The notes under the pieces: model-generated
What the model was told of the DNA's origin: nothing
What the model saw: only the letters and a program-made list of their open reading frames with translations
The model's database searches: none
Source of the DNA: Actinomycetota bacterium
Lineage (GTDB): Bacteria; Actinomycetota; Acidimicrobiia; Acidimicrobiales; Poriferisodalaceae
Length of the DNA: 64,000 nt
Assembly (NCBI GenBank): GCA_014238065.1
Contig: JABABU010000033.1
Span: 1 to 64,000 of the forward strand
Reading direction: 5' to 3'
Made by a program: the position numbers and the translations under genes
Shown: piece by piece, positions 1 through 9,123 of the stretch
How positions within the stretch are numbered: the stretch's first letter is position 1
How the letters are laid out: each line of letters opens with the position of its first letter

Positions 1-1
1 C

Positions 2-427
2 GGCATCAGTCTCGACACAGACGATCACGTTCGTGCTGAGAACCTCTTGACGACCAGTCTCAATCTCGGCCTCCGTGCATACCAGCCACGGATAGAGACC
101 CACCGAACGTGGGCCTTCCCCGGAAAGTCCTTCGGCGCAGCGTCTGCAGAGGGCTCGCACCAGACATCGGTCGAAGGCGCTCCGCTCCCCGACCTCTACG
201 AAGGGATCTGTCTGCAGCTGTTCAACTTTCTCGTTGAAGGCCTGCCAGTAACCCAGTGCGCAAGCGACCAATGCGAAATGTGGTTCGTTCGCCAGCGTGG
301 ACGGGCGGAGCACGGACAGAACAGAACGAAAGGAGTGAAGTATTGCTCCAGGTACTGCGCCAAGTCACACGCCCAGCGTCTCCACCGAAGTCGACGCCGG
401 GCGTCGGCACGGGACAGCGCCGAGTAG
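2..427 (+). CDS. Partial protein with C-terminal Cys zinc-finger-like domain
   Basis: The frame is open to the left edge, so the true start lies outside the window and only the C-terminal 141 residues are seen. The last 60 residues hold four paired cysteines: two spaced C-x4-C, then a VRQRGRA segment, then CSRYC. A basic tail rich in Arg and Lys follows. This resembles the C-terminal zinc-binding modules (CGNR-like) of small actinobacterial proteins thought to bind nucleic acid, though the exact CGNR signature is not present. It runs toward the integrase and ends 6 bases before it (convergent). It may be cargo of the integrated element. The function is unknown. Confidence 0.55.
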   Translation, partial: GISLDTDDHVRAENLLTTSLNLGLRAYQPRIETHRTWAFPGKSFGAASAEGSHQTSVEGAPLPDLYEGICLQLFNFLVEGLPVTQCASDQCEMWFVRQRGRAEHGQNRTKGVKYCSRYCAKSHAQRLHRSRRRASARDSAE

Positions 428-433
428 CTCGAT

Positions 434-1606
434 TCAGTCCAAGGAAGCGTCTGTCACACCACCTCGCCCTGTTCCGTACACACGGGATGCGACGACATCG
501 GCCGCCTCGGCGTCAAGGATCGGTAGGACGTGGCTATAGGTGTCCAGAGTGATACTCACGGTCGAGTGACCGAGGCGGTCTGACACGACCTTGGGATGAA
601 TACCAGCCTGAAGAGCCAGCGTCGCCCACGTATGCCTTAGTCCGTGCGGACCACGAAGGGGCGGCAGACCGCTCTTCTCGACGTGACGTTTGAATGTTCG
701 TGTGAAACGCTCAGGGTGAAGAAGTGAGCCGTCCTCACTACGAAACACGAGGGCCTCTACATCGTTTAGCGGAAGATCGAGAAGAAGAAGCTCCTCGTAC
801 TGCTCTCGGCGATGCAGTGCGAGCGCCTCGGTGGTCTGAATGTCAAGAGACACTCCACGACGGCTCCTATTTGTCTTGACTCCGCCCATCACTGGTCGAT
901 CATTCACTGTCGTCAAGCTCTGGGCGACGCTGATCCGGCGATTGTCGAGATCAACGTCTACCCAGCGAAGGCCGAGGGCTTCACCTCGCCGTAGCCCGGT
1001 CGTTGCAAGTAGCACGTACAACGCATGAAGTCGGTCGTGACGGACGGAGTCCAAGAACTCCCTAACTTGTTCCGCTGACCACGTCTGAGTCTCTGACGGC
1101 TCGACCCTCGGCGCTCGGGCAAGGCGAGCTGCATTGCGAGGTACCACTCCAAGCCGCTCTGCATCTCCGAGCGCTCGGCGAAGTACTCCGTGTACGTTCT
1201 GGATCGACTTGGCTGAGAGACCCTGTCCTTGGCGACCACCGCTTGCAGCAAGTTGCCCGTACATCGCCTCGATCTGCAATGCAGTCAGATCTTGAAGTCG
1301 AACCGTTCCGAGTATCGCAGTGACCTTGTCCACGTCTCTGCTGTATCCGGCGAACGTCGTGGGTCTGAGCGATGGCTCAGCATTCATCAGCCATTTCTGC
1401 AGGTAGTCAGCGAGAGTTGCAGGTGTGCGAGCGGCGACGACATTGTCATCGACATCCGAAAGGAAGCTACGAAGCGCTCGCTCAGCTTCGGCCCGTGTCC
1501 TGAATCCACCCTTGGTTCGTTGTTTGCGTTTGCCGGTAGCTGGCTCGATGCCGACGTCAGAGACCCACGTCCACGTGTTACCTCTCTGATGTACATGGCC
1601 CCTCAC
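434..1606 (-). CDS. Tyrosine recombinase/integrase
   Basis: Phage-type integrase that would catalyse site-specific recombination at the neighbouring tRNA-Leu. From N to C it shows a small arm-type DNA-binding region (GNTWTW...GKRKQRTKGGF), a helical SAM-like core-binding domain, and the catalytic domain. Catalytic residues are visible: Arg in TTGLRRGEALGLRW, His-x-x-Arg in HGLRHTWATLALQAG, the second His in LGHSTVSITLDTYSH, and Tyr in the same block. The GTG at 1606 is preferred because a TAGCAT box lies 7 bases upstream of it, and the protein then begins MRGHVHQRG as integrases commonly do. An upstream ATG at 1672 would add 22 residues. It looks intact, so the element may still be mobile. 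Confidence 0.9.
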   Translation of the reverse strand: MRGHVHQRGNTWTWVSDVGIEPATGKRKQRTKGGFRTRAEAERALRSFLSDVDDNVVAARTPATLADYLQKWLMNAEPSLRPTTFAGYSRDVDKVTAILGTVRLQDLTALQIEAMYGQLAASGGRQGQGLSAKSIQNVHGVLRRALGDAERLGVVPRNAARLARAPRVEPSETQTWSAEQVREFLDSVRHDRLHALYVLLATTGLRRGEALGLRWVDVDLDNRRISVAQSLTTVNDRPVMGGVKTNRSRRGVSLDIQTTEALALHRREQYEELLLLDLPLNDVEALVFRSEDGSLLHPERFTRTFKRHVEKSGLPPLRGPHGLRHTWATLALQAGIHPKVVSDRLGHSTVSITLDTYSHVLPILDAEAADVVASRVYGTGRGGVTDASLD

Positions 1607-1715
1607 AAGGCCGATGCTACCCGAGTGCGTTAGCAAATCCGTTAGCAAACCCTCTTTTCGGCGTCCGAACACGTCCGTGCGTATTCGTATTGATCTCGAT
1701 AATGCCTGGTCAGCG

Positions 1716-1802
1716 TGCCCGGGGCGGGTTTCGAACCCGCACGACCCCTACGGGGTCCGAGGGGTTTAAGCCCTCTGCGTCTGCCAATTCCGCCACCCGG
1801 GC
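1716..1802 (-). tRNA. tRNA-Leu (UAA anticodon)
   Basis: The reverse strand folds as a class II tRNA: acceptor stem GCCCGGG/CCCGGGC, a T arm around GGTTCGAAAC, a long variable arm (GGACCCCGTAGGGGTC) and anticodon loop CTTAAAC, giving anticodon TAA. The discriminator base is A, as expected for leucine. No CCA is encoded. The integrase gene follows its 3' end, which makes it the probable attachment site. Confidence 0.95.
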
Positions 1803-1999
1803 TACCTGAGACGGTACCGGCAAGACAATCCTCGCGACGGTGGGATCAGGGATTGCGACCGAGATGCCCCGGCAGCTGGGCAGCTCTGCTGGCATCACCA
1901 CGAGGTCGAACTCCATCGGGTCACCAGGTCGCCCTCGAGCCAAGCATGAACGTAAGTGGTTCCGAACGTACGCGGCGAGGTCAGAGGACTTGCCCGATC

Positions 2000-3922
2000 T
2001 CAGACGACGTCGGGATGATTGGCGAAGTAGTCGAGCGCCTCAGGATTCGCCAACGCCTCGATGTTCTTCGCTTCCTCGCCGTGCACTACGGCTCGAACAG
2101 CAAGTTCGACCATCTTCCCGGAGCGAGTACGCGGAATATCTGCCACCTGAGCAACCACGGACGGCATGTGCCGGGGGGTAGCACCCGAACGGACCGCACG
2201 GCGAATGCGATCTCGTAGGTCGTCGTCGAGCGTCACCTCGTCCCGGAGGCGAACAAACAGCACCACCCTGACGTCGCCACCCTGGCGCTGGCCGATGACG
2301 ATGCTCTCCAGAACCTCATCGAATCGATCGACGATCCGGTAGATCTCCGCGGTCCCTATGCGAACCCCTCCCGGATTGAGCGTCGCGTCACTCCGACCAT
2401 GAATGATGAAGCCGCCGGACTCGGTTCGTTCGGCATAATCGCCCTGGTGCCACATTCCCGGAAAGCGCTCGAAGTAGGCACTTCGATACCGCGAACCGTC
2501 GTCGTCACCCCAGAACTCGAGGGGCATCGAGGGGAACGGATTCCTGCACACCAACTCACCACGCTCGCCGGACCCTGTTGGCTGCCCGTCACCATCGACC
2601 ACCTGGGTGTCGAGACCAAGTGCCTGACCCTGGATCTCACCGGCGAGCACCGGTCGCGTCGGATCCCCGATCACGAGACAGCCACACAGGTCGGTTCCAC
2701 CGCTGATGGACGCCAGATGCGCCTCAGGAGCCACAGCGTCGTATATGTACCTGAAGCCTTCAGCCACCAGAGGCGACCCGGTCGACGCGATGCTGCGCAC
2801 AGTGCTCAGCCCATGGGTGTCGCGAGGACGAAGGCCAGCTTTGTCGATCGACTCGATGAACTTGGCCGACATCCCGAACAACGTGACGCCGACCTCGTCG
2901 GCCAGGTCGAACAGCCGGTTTCCGTCCGGATGAAAAGGAGAGCCGTCGTACACGACGATGGCCGCGCCCGTGGCCAACCCCGAAGCCAGCCAGTTCCACA
3001 TCATCCATCCGGCCGTCGTGAAGTAGAACTCGCGATCGTGGGGACGAACGTCGTTGTGCAAGATGTGCTCGCTGAGGTGCTTTAGCAGCACTCCACCGGA
3101 GCGGTGAACAATGCACTTCGGCTTGCCTGTCGTCCCCGACGAGTACAGGACGTACCACGGATGATCGAACGGCAGACGAACGAACGACGGCTCGGATTCG
3201 TGTCGAGCGTCGACTGCGTCGGTCCATGACACCGCCGAGGGCACGACGGCAAGGTCGCCGGAACCACAGAACGGAACGACGATCACACCCACGAGAGAGT
3301 CGAGCGCCTCGACCACTTCGTTCAACGCAGAGAGGCGGTCGTGCGTCTGACCTCCGTATGTGTATCCGTCAGCGGCGACGATCACCTTCGGGCTGACCTG
3401 TTCGAACCGATCGAGCACGCCCTGAACACCAAAGTCGGGTGACGTCGAAGTGAACACTGCTCCGATGCTGGTCGCCGCAAGCATCGTGACGTAGGTTTCG
3501 ACCAGGTTCGGCATCCAGGCCGCCACTCGATCTCCGGGCACGACCCCGAGTTCGACGAGTGCGGCTTGTGCTTTCGCCACCATTGTTCTCAGCTGCGAGT
3601 ACGTCACATCACGAGAGAGCGAATCGATCTCGCAGCGGAACACGATGGCGAGGTCCTCACCCGTGTGACGAAGCAGATTCTCTGCAACGTTCAGCGTCGC
3701 ATCGGGGAGGAAGCGATTCGCCGCGAACTCGGCTGAGGTCTCGATGAGTCGTGACCCTCGGTCTCCGATCACATACGAATCCCAGACAGCAGCCCAGAAC
3801 TCGGGCGAGTTGTCGATCGACCACTGCTGAAGCTCACCGACGCTGACGCCAACGGTCCGTGCGAAACCGGCGAAATTCGAGGATTCCGGCGACGTCGGCA
3901 TCCAGACAACGTTCTCATCCAT
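2000..3922 (-). CDS. aacS: Acetoacetyl-CoA synthetase
   Basis: ATP-dependent acyl-CoA/adenylate-forming ligase of about 640 residues, the usual length for AacS, which activates acetoacetate to acetoacetyl-CoA in ketone-body or lipid metabolism in the cytoplasm. The N-terminal extension with a WxFAxFxR-like segment, the AMP-binding loop YSSGTTGKPKCIVH, the SGGTDLCGC block and the C-terminal RSGKMVELAVR lysine motif all fit the family. Start ATG at 3922 is chosen because TACCGT lies 7 bases before it; the frame stays open farther upstream but would run into the divergent SulP gene. Other acyl substrates cannot be excluded. Confidence 0.85.
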   Translation of the reverse strand: MDENVVWMPTSPESSNFAGFARTVGVSVGELQQWSIDNSPEFWAAVWDSYVIGDRGSRLIETSAEFAANRFLPDATLNVAENLLRHTGEDLAIVFRCEIDSLSRDVTYSQLRTMVAKAQAALVELGVVPGDRVAAWMPNLVETYVTMLAATSIGAVFTSTSPDFGVQGVLDRFEQVSPKVIVAADGYTYGGQTHDRLSALNEVVEALDSLVGVIVVPFCGSGDLAVVPSAVSWTDAVDARHESEPSFVRLPFDHPWYVLYSSGTTGKPKCIVHRSGGVLLKHLSEHILHNDVRPHDREFYFTTAGWMMWNWLASGLATGAAIVVYDGSPFHPDGNRLFDLADEVGVTLFGMSAKFIESIDKAGLRPRDTHGLSTVRSIASTGSPLVAEGFRYIYDAVAPEAHLASISGGTDLCGCLVIGDPTRPVLAGEIQGQALGLDTQVVDGDGQPTGSGERGELVCRNPFPSMPLEFWGDDDGSRYRSAYFERFPGMWHQGDYAERTESGGFIIHGRSDATLNPGGVRIGTAEIYRIVDRFDEVLESIVIGQRQGGDVRVVLFVRLRDEVTLDDDLRDRIRRAVRSGATPRHMPSVVAQVADIPRTRSGKMVELAVRAVVHGEEAKNIEALANPEALDYFANHPDVV

Positions 3923-4000
3923 CGACGCGACGGTAGTTGTTCCGGCACCGCTCGCGTTTCTGGGAGACTCGTCTGTGCTGTTGAATCCCTTGGACGCCCG

Positions 4001-5587
4001 GTGACTACAACGACAACGAGATCCAATCGAATTGGAACGGGCGACGTGCTCGCCGGCTTCTCTGTTGCGATCGTGTTGATCCCACAGTCGCTGGCCTACT
4101 CCCAGATAGCCGGCTTGCCACCACACATCGGGCTCTTCGCGTCTGCACTCCCGCCGCTACTGGCCGCCCTCTTTGCGTCATCGCCCTACCTCCAGACCGG
4201 TCCTGTCGCACTTACATCACTACTCACCATTGGCGCGCTCTCCTCGATCGAAGATGCAGGGACCGCCGAATACATCAAGCTGGCGGCGCTGCTCGCGATC
4301 GTCGTCGGGCTGGCCCGTCTGCTCCTCGGCCTCCTACGAATGGGTTACGTGGCGTACTTCATGTCCGAGCCCGTGGTCCTCGGCTTCACATCGGCAGCCG
4401 CGATCCTCATCGTGTCGTCGCAGATCCCGACGATGTTCGACACCTCGCCCCCAGACAGCGGCACGCTCGAGCAAGCTGGATGGACGCTGATTCATCCCGA
4501 CCAATGGCGGCTGAGCGCCATCATCATCACGTTGGCGACGATTGCAGTCGTCATGGCCGGTCGACGCATCTCAGCCCTGTTCCCCGGCGTTCTCGTTGCC
4601 GTGGTCGGAGCTATCGCCTATGCCCGGGTATTCGATTACGAGGGTTCTCTCGTTCCGGAACTCCCTGGCGGATGGATCTCGCTGAGCCTCGACCTTCCAT
4701 GGGATCGCATCGGGTCGCTCATTGTTCCCGGCGTCATCATCGCCCTCATCGGCTTCGCCGAACCGGCGTCGATCTCGAGAACATTCGCCACCCGGGATCG
4801 CATCCGATGGAGCGCGAACCGAGAGCTCGTGAGCCAAGGCGTGGCCAACCTCGCATCAGGAATCAGCGGCGGGTTCCCCGTCGGCGGATCGTTCTCACGC
4901 AGCTCGCTGAACCGGCTCGCCGGCGCAAAGACTCGGGCGTCAGGGGCCGTCACCGGTCTTGTTGTTCTTGCGACGCTACCAGTGGCGCCGGTTCTCGAGA
5001 ATCTCCCGACCGCCGTGCTCGGAGGCATCGTGTTCGCAGCGGTGATCAAACTGATCCAGCTCATTCCGCTCATCACCATGTTTACGAAGTCCAGAGCTCA
5101 GGCACTGGTGTCCGGTGGCACCTTCATCGCGACACTGGCCCTCGCCCCACACGTCGAGCGAGCGGTCGTACTCGGAGTCATCTTCGCTGTCGTCGCCCAC
5201 CTCTACCGCGAGATGCGCTTCGCGTCTGACGTCGAACGTCACGGCGGCAACCTCATCTTCAAACCACGAGGTGTTCTCTGGTTCGCCGCAACACCGGCGC
5301 TCGAACACCACCTCAATCAGGCCGTCGACGCCGAAGACGGCGTCCAGCACGTGATCATCGACCTCAAGGAAGTCGGACGACTGGACTACAGCGGAGCCGT
5401 CGTGATCAAGAACGTGATCGACGACCTCGAAATCAGGGGCATCTCGGTCTTCGTGGCGAACATCCCAGATCACTCTGTGCGATCGATCGCGGTCCACTTG
5501 GGGGGACGGTCCGGTGTTCCTGATCTGAAGGCTCTCCCGCACCGGATCCGCCATCAACACTCGTTGCGGCGACGAGAAACTGACTAG
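4001..5587 (+). CDS. SulP family anion transporter with STAS domain
   Basis: Inner-membrane SLC26/SulP transporter, probably for sulfate, bicarbonate or another oxyanion. The N-terminal 420 residues carry about 10-12 hydrophobic segments and the family hallmark near residues 24-45 (IPQSLAYSQIAGLPPHIGLF). The C-terminal 110 residues form a STAS domain (VQHVIIDLKEVGRLDYSGAV). It is divergent from aacS, with 78 bases between starts, and begins with GTG. Its TAG stop shares a CTAG tetramer with the stop of the convergent gene at 5584. The substrate cannot be read from the sequence. Confidence 0.88.
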   Translation: MTTTTTRSNRIGTGDVLAGFSVAIVLIPQSLAYSQIAGLPPHIGLFASALPPLLAALFASSPYLQTGPVALTSLLTIGALSSIEDAGTAEYIKLAALLAIVVGLARLLLGLLRMGYVAYFMSEPVVLGFTSAAAILIVSSQIPTMFDTSPPDSGTLEQAGWTLIHPDQWRLSAIIITLATIAVVMAGRRISALFPGVLVAVVGAIAYARVFDYEGSLVPELPGGWISLSLDLPWDRIGSLIVPGVIIALIGFAEPASISRTFATRDRIRWSANRELVSQGVANLASGISGGFPVGGSFSRSSLNRLAGAKTRASGAVTGLVVLATLPVAPVLENLPTAVLGGIVFAAVIKLIQLIPLITMFTKSRAQALVSGGTFIATLALAPHVERAVVLGVIFAVVAHLYREMRFASDVERHGGNLIFKPRGVLWFAATPALEHHLNQAVDAEDGVQHVIIDLKEVGRLDYSGAVVIKNVIDDLEIRGISVFVANIPDHSVRSIAVHLGGRSGVPDLKALPHRIRHQHSLRRRETD

Positions 5588-5943
5588 GCAGCAGCAGCCT
5601 CGTCCTGCTCGAGTGCCTCCCACAAGATGGCCCTGGCCCTACCGGCGTCAACGCCGGACAACTTGTTGGTGACAACGACCCCCTCGACCAAGTCGGCGAT
5701 GACCGCTGCGAACGGCCGGCCCTTCACCTGAACCGCCACCACAACGTCACGTCCCACACGCTTGACCGTGCGATGGGCGCCAGAGATCCGCGGCGGACAC
5801 TTGAACGCGGGGACCCGCAGCCCCCGAGCACGCGCCGTTTCGGATACGAGCCTTGCCACGACGGCGAACCGCACCGACGGTGCCTGGGAAATAGGAGCAA
5901 CGGACATCAAGAGAGATTCAACACGAGAGGTGGGACAACTCAT
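5584..5943 (-). CDS. Conserved small protein of unknown function
   Basis: A 119-residue protein, or 107 residues if the ATG at 5907 is used. It has no signal peptide, membrane segment or recognisable motif. The central part (RVPAFKCPPRISGAHRT, then VVVAVQVKGRPFAAVIADL) has the look of small conserved proteins found in Acidimicrobiia, but I do not recognise a family and assign no function. It is convergent with the SulP gene and shares its stop tetramer. Base composition and codon use resemble the neighbours, supporting a real gene. Confidence 0.6.
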   Translation of the reverse strand: MSCPTSRVESLLMSVAPISQAPSVRFAVVARLVSETARARGLRVPAFKCPPRISGAHRTVKRVGRDVVVAVQVKGRPFAAVIADLVEGVVVTNKLSGVDAGRARAILWEALEQDEAAAA

Positions 5944-6107
5944 TGATGCGAGTTCGCCAGAAGGTCAATACGTCGCCAGGCCAAGAGTGCAGGTGCCAGG
6001 AACCGTCCTCTTGGCCCTCCTGCTCACTCGACCCCTGACGCGGCGCGTTTCTGCGTGGCGCTTGAACGGTCCCAGAGGTAGGGCATCGGCCCTACGCTCG
6101 TGTTCTC

Positions 6108-7040
6108 GTGAATGACCAGCAGCCCCAAACGCCGACGCAGAACGATGTGCTCGAACGGATTCGGGTGCCGGTTGAACGTCGACCGAGTTATCGATCGACA
6201 CTAAAGATGGATCTTCGGAACGACCTCGAACGCGACCTCGTGAACATCGCAGACAATCTCTCCGATGTGCTGTTCGTCTCGAAACGGCGCCTGGCTGCGG
6301 TGCATGCGTGCGAGGCTCATCACCTCGCCGAACAGCGAACCCCCTTCGAGTGGTCGATTCCATTGGCCAGAGGTTCGGTATCGCACAAGGCAATCGAACT
6401 GTCGATGCACCTCGCAGGCCAGCGTGATCCTGGCGATCTGGTCGACGAGGCCGTCGCCATCCTGATCGACAGGCAAACCCGAGTCGGCGACTTCCTCTCC
6501 ACATGCGGCGAAGCGTCACGGGCCGAACTGCGCAGCGAGTCATCAGCGATGGTCTCTTCGTTTCTCGACACTTTCCCGACTCTCAGAAAGGGCTGGCGTC
6601 CAGCGACCGAGGTCAGCAAGAGAGTCGAATTGTGCCAAGAGAAGATCACGCTGTCCGGCAAGTTCGATCTGACGATCGGGATGCCGAATGACACCACCGC
6701 TGGCAGGGTCATCGTCGACGTGAAAACCGGTGGGTTCGCGCCGGAGCACCGAGAAGATCTCAGGTTCTACGCGCTGATCGAAACACTGGTCACCGGGGTG
6801 CCTCCACTTCTGGTCGCGACGCACTACATCGAGTCAGGTCGCATGCTGGAGGAAGCAATCACCGAGGACGTGTTGAACAGTGCGGTACGGCGCACAACCG
6901 ACGGCATCATCCGTCTCTCGCAACTCGAGAACGAGGATGTCGAGCCCGTCCGCAAACCGGGGGCTGCGTGCCGATGGTGTCCGATTTCGGACGACTGCAC
7001 GCCAGGCACCGCCTGGCTGAACGACAGCGACGGCTGGTGA
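6108..7040 (+). CDS. PD-(D/E)XK nuclease-like protein with probable Fe-S Cys set
   Basis: Stand-alone RecB/Cas4-like nuclease-fold protein of 310 residues. Visible motifs are GSVSHKAIE (His-containing motif I), GKFDL (first acidic residue), VIVDVKTG (D-x-K catalytic core) and a following LRFYAL helix. Four cysteines, C68 near the N-terminus and C288, C291 and C297 in CRWCPISDDC, match the pattern that binds a 4Fe-4S cluster in AddB, Cas4 and related nucleases. No helicase or cas gene is adjacent. The GTG start follows a TACGCT box by 9 bases. It is likely to act in DNA repair or processing; the substrate is unknown. Confidence 0.8.
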   Translation: MNDQQPQTPTQNDVLERIRVPVERRPSYRSTLKMDLRNDLERDLVNIADNLSDVLFVSKRRLAAVHACEAHHLAEQRTPFEWSIPLARGSVSHKAIELSMHLAGQRDPGDLVDEAVAILIDRQTRVGDFLSTCGEASRAELRSESSAMVSSFLDTFPTLRKGWRPATEVSKRVELCQEKITLSGKFDLTIGMPNDTTAGRVIVDVKTGGFAPEHREDLRFYALIETLVTGVPPLLVATHYIESGRMLEEAITEDVLNSAVRRTTDGIIRLSQLENEDVEPVRKPGAACRWCPISDDCTPGTAWLNDSDGW

Positions 7041-7043
7041 GCG

Positions 7044-7655
7044 TCAGCCGGTGGCGTCGAGCGACCGACGGCCCGCCGAGAACGCGAGCAACTCGGTTCG
7101 GCGCTCCTCCCATTCTTCGGCGGTGATGGCGAATCTGGCGTGGTCCTCCCAGGTGCCGTTGATCTCGAGATAGCGCTCGGCAACACCTTCGAAACGGACT
7201 CCGAGTTTTTCGACGACCCGAAGACTGCTCGTGTTCCGCGGGATGATCGCAATCTCGAAACGGTGGAGCCCGACCCGATCGAAGCCGTCAGCGAACACCG
7301 ACGTCAGACCCTCTGGAACGAAGCCATGGCCCGCCCACCTCTCGTCGACCCAATACCCGATCTGAGCAGATTGAAAGGGTCCACGCTGCGCGTTGGACAC
7401 GTTGATCTCGCCGACGAAGTGGCCATCGTGGAACAGTCCGTTTGCGTAACCAGTACCCAGCTGACGTTCTCTGTAGCGGGCGTTGCACCGGGCAGCGAAA
7501 GCGTAACGATCACGCGTCGGATCGGGCGATCCAGGGTCCCGAAACGGCTCCCATTGACTCAGCCAGTCAGCACAACGGACTCGTACTTCGCTCCACTGCT
7601 CGAAGTCATGCACACGTAACGGGCGCAGCACGAGCCGATGCGAGCGCAGTTCCAC
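7044..7655 (-). CDS. GNAT N-acetyltransferase, RimJ/RimL type
   Basis: Acetyl-CoA dependent acetyltransferase of 203 residues resembling ribosomal-protein-alanine acetyltransferases. The N-terminus LRSHRLVLRPLRVHDFEQW is typical, and the acetyl-CoA binding region is seen in the helix-strand around AGHGFVPEGL and the FEIAIIPRNTSSLRVVEKLG block. The GTG start is preceded by a GGAGG Shine-Dalgarno sequence at 7 bases spacing. It is convergent with the nuclease-like gene, 3 bases away. The substrate (ribosomal N-terminus, amino sugar or other amine) is not determined. Confidence 0.85.
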   Translation of the reverse strand: MELRSHRLVLRPLRVHDFEQWSEVRVRCADWLSQWEPFRDPGSPDPTRDRYAFAARCNARYRERQLGTGYANGLFHDGHFVGEINVSNAQRGPFQSAQIGYWVDERWAGHGFVPEGLTSVFADGFDRVGLHRFEIAIIPRNTSSLRVVEKLGVRFEGVAERYLEINGTWEDHARFAITAEEWEERRTELLAFSAGRRSLDATG

Positions 7656-7739
7656 CTGCCGACCTCCGGTTGAACGAAGCCATGACTCTAGTTGGTCAGC
7701 CTGAACATTGACTTGGTCGTGAGCGTCAGACCGAGTGGG

Positions 7740-8651
7740 CTACACCGTCAGCTGAGAGAGCACCAGCCCGTCAAGAATGTCGTGTTCTCTGATGGTCACA
7801 CCCGAGACTCCGAGATGGCGCATCACGCCGACGAGGATCGCAGATCCGGCAACAATCACGTCTGCTCGCTCGACCTCGAGTCCGGGGTTGTGAACGCGAG
7901 CCGTCAACGACTCGGTTGCCAGCGTTCTGAACACGTCTTCGGCTGCTTCCTTCGTGAGTTCGAACCCGTTGATGACATCAGGGTCATACACGGCGAGGCC
8001 GATCTCCACGGCCGCGACAGTGGTTGCCGTTCCGGCAACCGCGATGACTGTGCTCGCGGTCGAGAACCCTGGAACGTCTCGCTGTACATCGTCGAGGTGA
8101 GTGGCGACGACCTGAAACAGATTCGACAGCTCCTCAGGCCTTGGAGGATCGGAGTGCACGAACTTCTCGGTGAAACGCACCGAGCCCATGTCAACGGACA
8201 TCACTGAAGAGAGTTCCGAGGTGCCGACCGCGAACTCGGTCGATCCTCCGCCGATGTCGACAACGAGAAACGGTCCATCCATCGCAGAGAGGCCCTTCGT
8301 CGCCCCCGCGAAACTCAGCGATCCTTCTTCGGCGCCGCTGATCAGTTCGGGCCGGTGGCCCAGCGCCTGCTCTGCCATCTCGAAGAACTCATCGGAGTTC
8401 GAGGCGTCGCGGGCCGCGGAGGTGGCGATCGCTCTGCACTGCGACACGTCGTGGTCGGCCATCAATGCACAAAACTCGCGAAGTGCGGCCTCAACTCGAC
8501 CAAGAGCCTCGATCGAGAGCCGTCCAGATTCTGAGAGGCCACGGCCGAGTCCCGTGATTCTCGCAATCCGAAGGACATCGTTCGTTCCATCGGAGATGAG
8601 GAGGCGAGTCGTGTTGGTCCCACAGTCGACGGCTGCGACCAGCTCAGCCAT
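7740..8651 (-). CDS. Ppx/GppA phosphatase family protein
   Basis: Exopolyphosphatase or pppGpp phosphohydrolase of about 303 residues, the short actinobacterial form. ASKHA-fold phosphate-binding motifs are visible: AVDCGTNTTRLL at the N-terminus and VVDIGGGSTEF near residue 135. The ATG at 8651 is chosen because it leaves the conserved MAELVAAVDCG start and overlaps the upstream DUF501 gene by 8 bases, implying translational coupling. Members of this short class hydrolyse polyphosphate or inorganic phosphate chains; the actual substrate here is inference. It is separated from eno-ftsB, its usual neighbours. Confidence 0.85.
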   Translation of the reverse strand: MAELVAAVDCGTNTTRLLISDGTNDVLRIARITGLGRGLSESGRLSIEALGRVEAALREFCALMADHDVSQCRAIATSAARDASNSDEFFEMAEQALGHRPELISGAEEGSLSFAGATKGLSAMDGPFLVVDIGGGSTEFAVGTSELSSVMSVDMGSVRFTEKFVHSDPPRPEELSNLFQVVATHLDDVQRDVPGFSTASTVIAVAGTATTVAAVEIGLAVYDPDVINGFELTKEAAEDVFRTLATESLTARVHNPGLEVERADVIVAGSAILVGVMRHLGVSGVTIREHDILDGLVLSQLTV

Positions 8652-9123
8652 CGTCAGATTGTCCGGCTTCGACCTCGGACAGCTGCGCCGCGACCCATTG
8701 GCCGACCGGATCCGACCCGCCGGCCAGGTGATGCGCATAGTGCGCGTGCAGACACTTCACACCCTGGCGCGTTCCCCCGACACCGCCCGATGGCCTTGGT
8801 CCCACGTGACCCTCTGGTATCACGGCGTCTCGTTCCAGCGCGTACGCAACGTGGCACGCCTCGAGCTGGTCGGCGTCGACTGCCGCTTCGGCGCGGACCA
8901 CACCCTGAGCCGATTCGAGACGGCTCACGACGAGCCGATCGTGGTCGCCCACCAGCCAGTATCTGGTTGGCATCGGTGTTCCGTCGTCGAGCAGCGGCTC
9001 GTTTCTCAACACCACGGGCAAGCCTGCGGCATCTCTGACTACGACTTCGAAAGCACCCTGAGGCGGTCGTCCGAGAAGCCGGGCGACGGATTCACGATCG
9101 GCGGCGGAAGTGGGCGAAGACAT
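8644..9123 (-). CDS. DUF501 family protein
   Basis: Protein of 159 residues with the DUF501 features: RLLGRPPQGAFEVVVRD near the N-terminus, the PTRYWLV segment, and a conserved C-terminal GVKCLHAHYAHHLAGG motif with Cys and several His that suggests metal or nucleotide binding. The biochemical role is unknown. In actinobacteria this family usually lies between the ftsB-like gene and ppx; here ppx follows with an 8-base overlap but ftsB lies about 14 kb away. The ATG is preceded by TATCCT at 8 bases, consistent with a leaderless transcript. Confidence 0.85.
   Translation of the reverse strand: MSSPTSAADRESVARLLGRPPQGAFEVVVRDAAGLPVVLRNEPLLDDGTPMPTRYWLVGDHDRLVVSRLESAQGVVRAEAAVDADQLEACHVAYALERDAVIPEGHVGPRPSGGVGGTRQGVKCLHAHYAHHLAGGSDPVGQWVAAQLSEVEAGQSDDG

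Larger units (their letters stand above)
1..1715. mobile_element. End of an integrated element at tRNA-Leu
   Basis: A tyrosine integrase gene lies directly beyond the 3' end of a tRNA-Leu gene and reads away from it, with about 110 bases between the tRNA and the favoured integrase start. This is the usual layout of an island or prophage that uses the tRNA 3' end as its attachment site. The element would then extend leftward out of the window. The second copy of the tRNA 3' end that would mark the far boundary is not present here, so the size and type of element are unknown, and whether the gene at the left edge belongs to it is inference. Confidence 0.5.
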
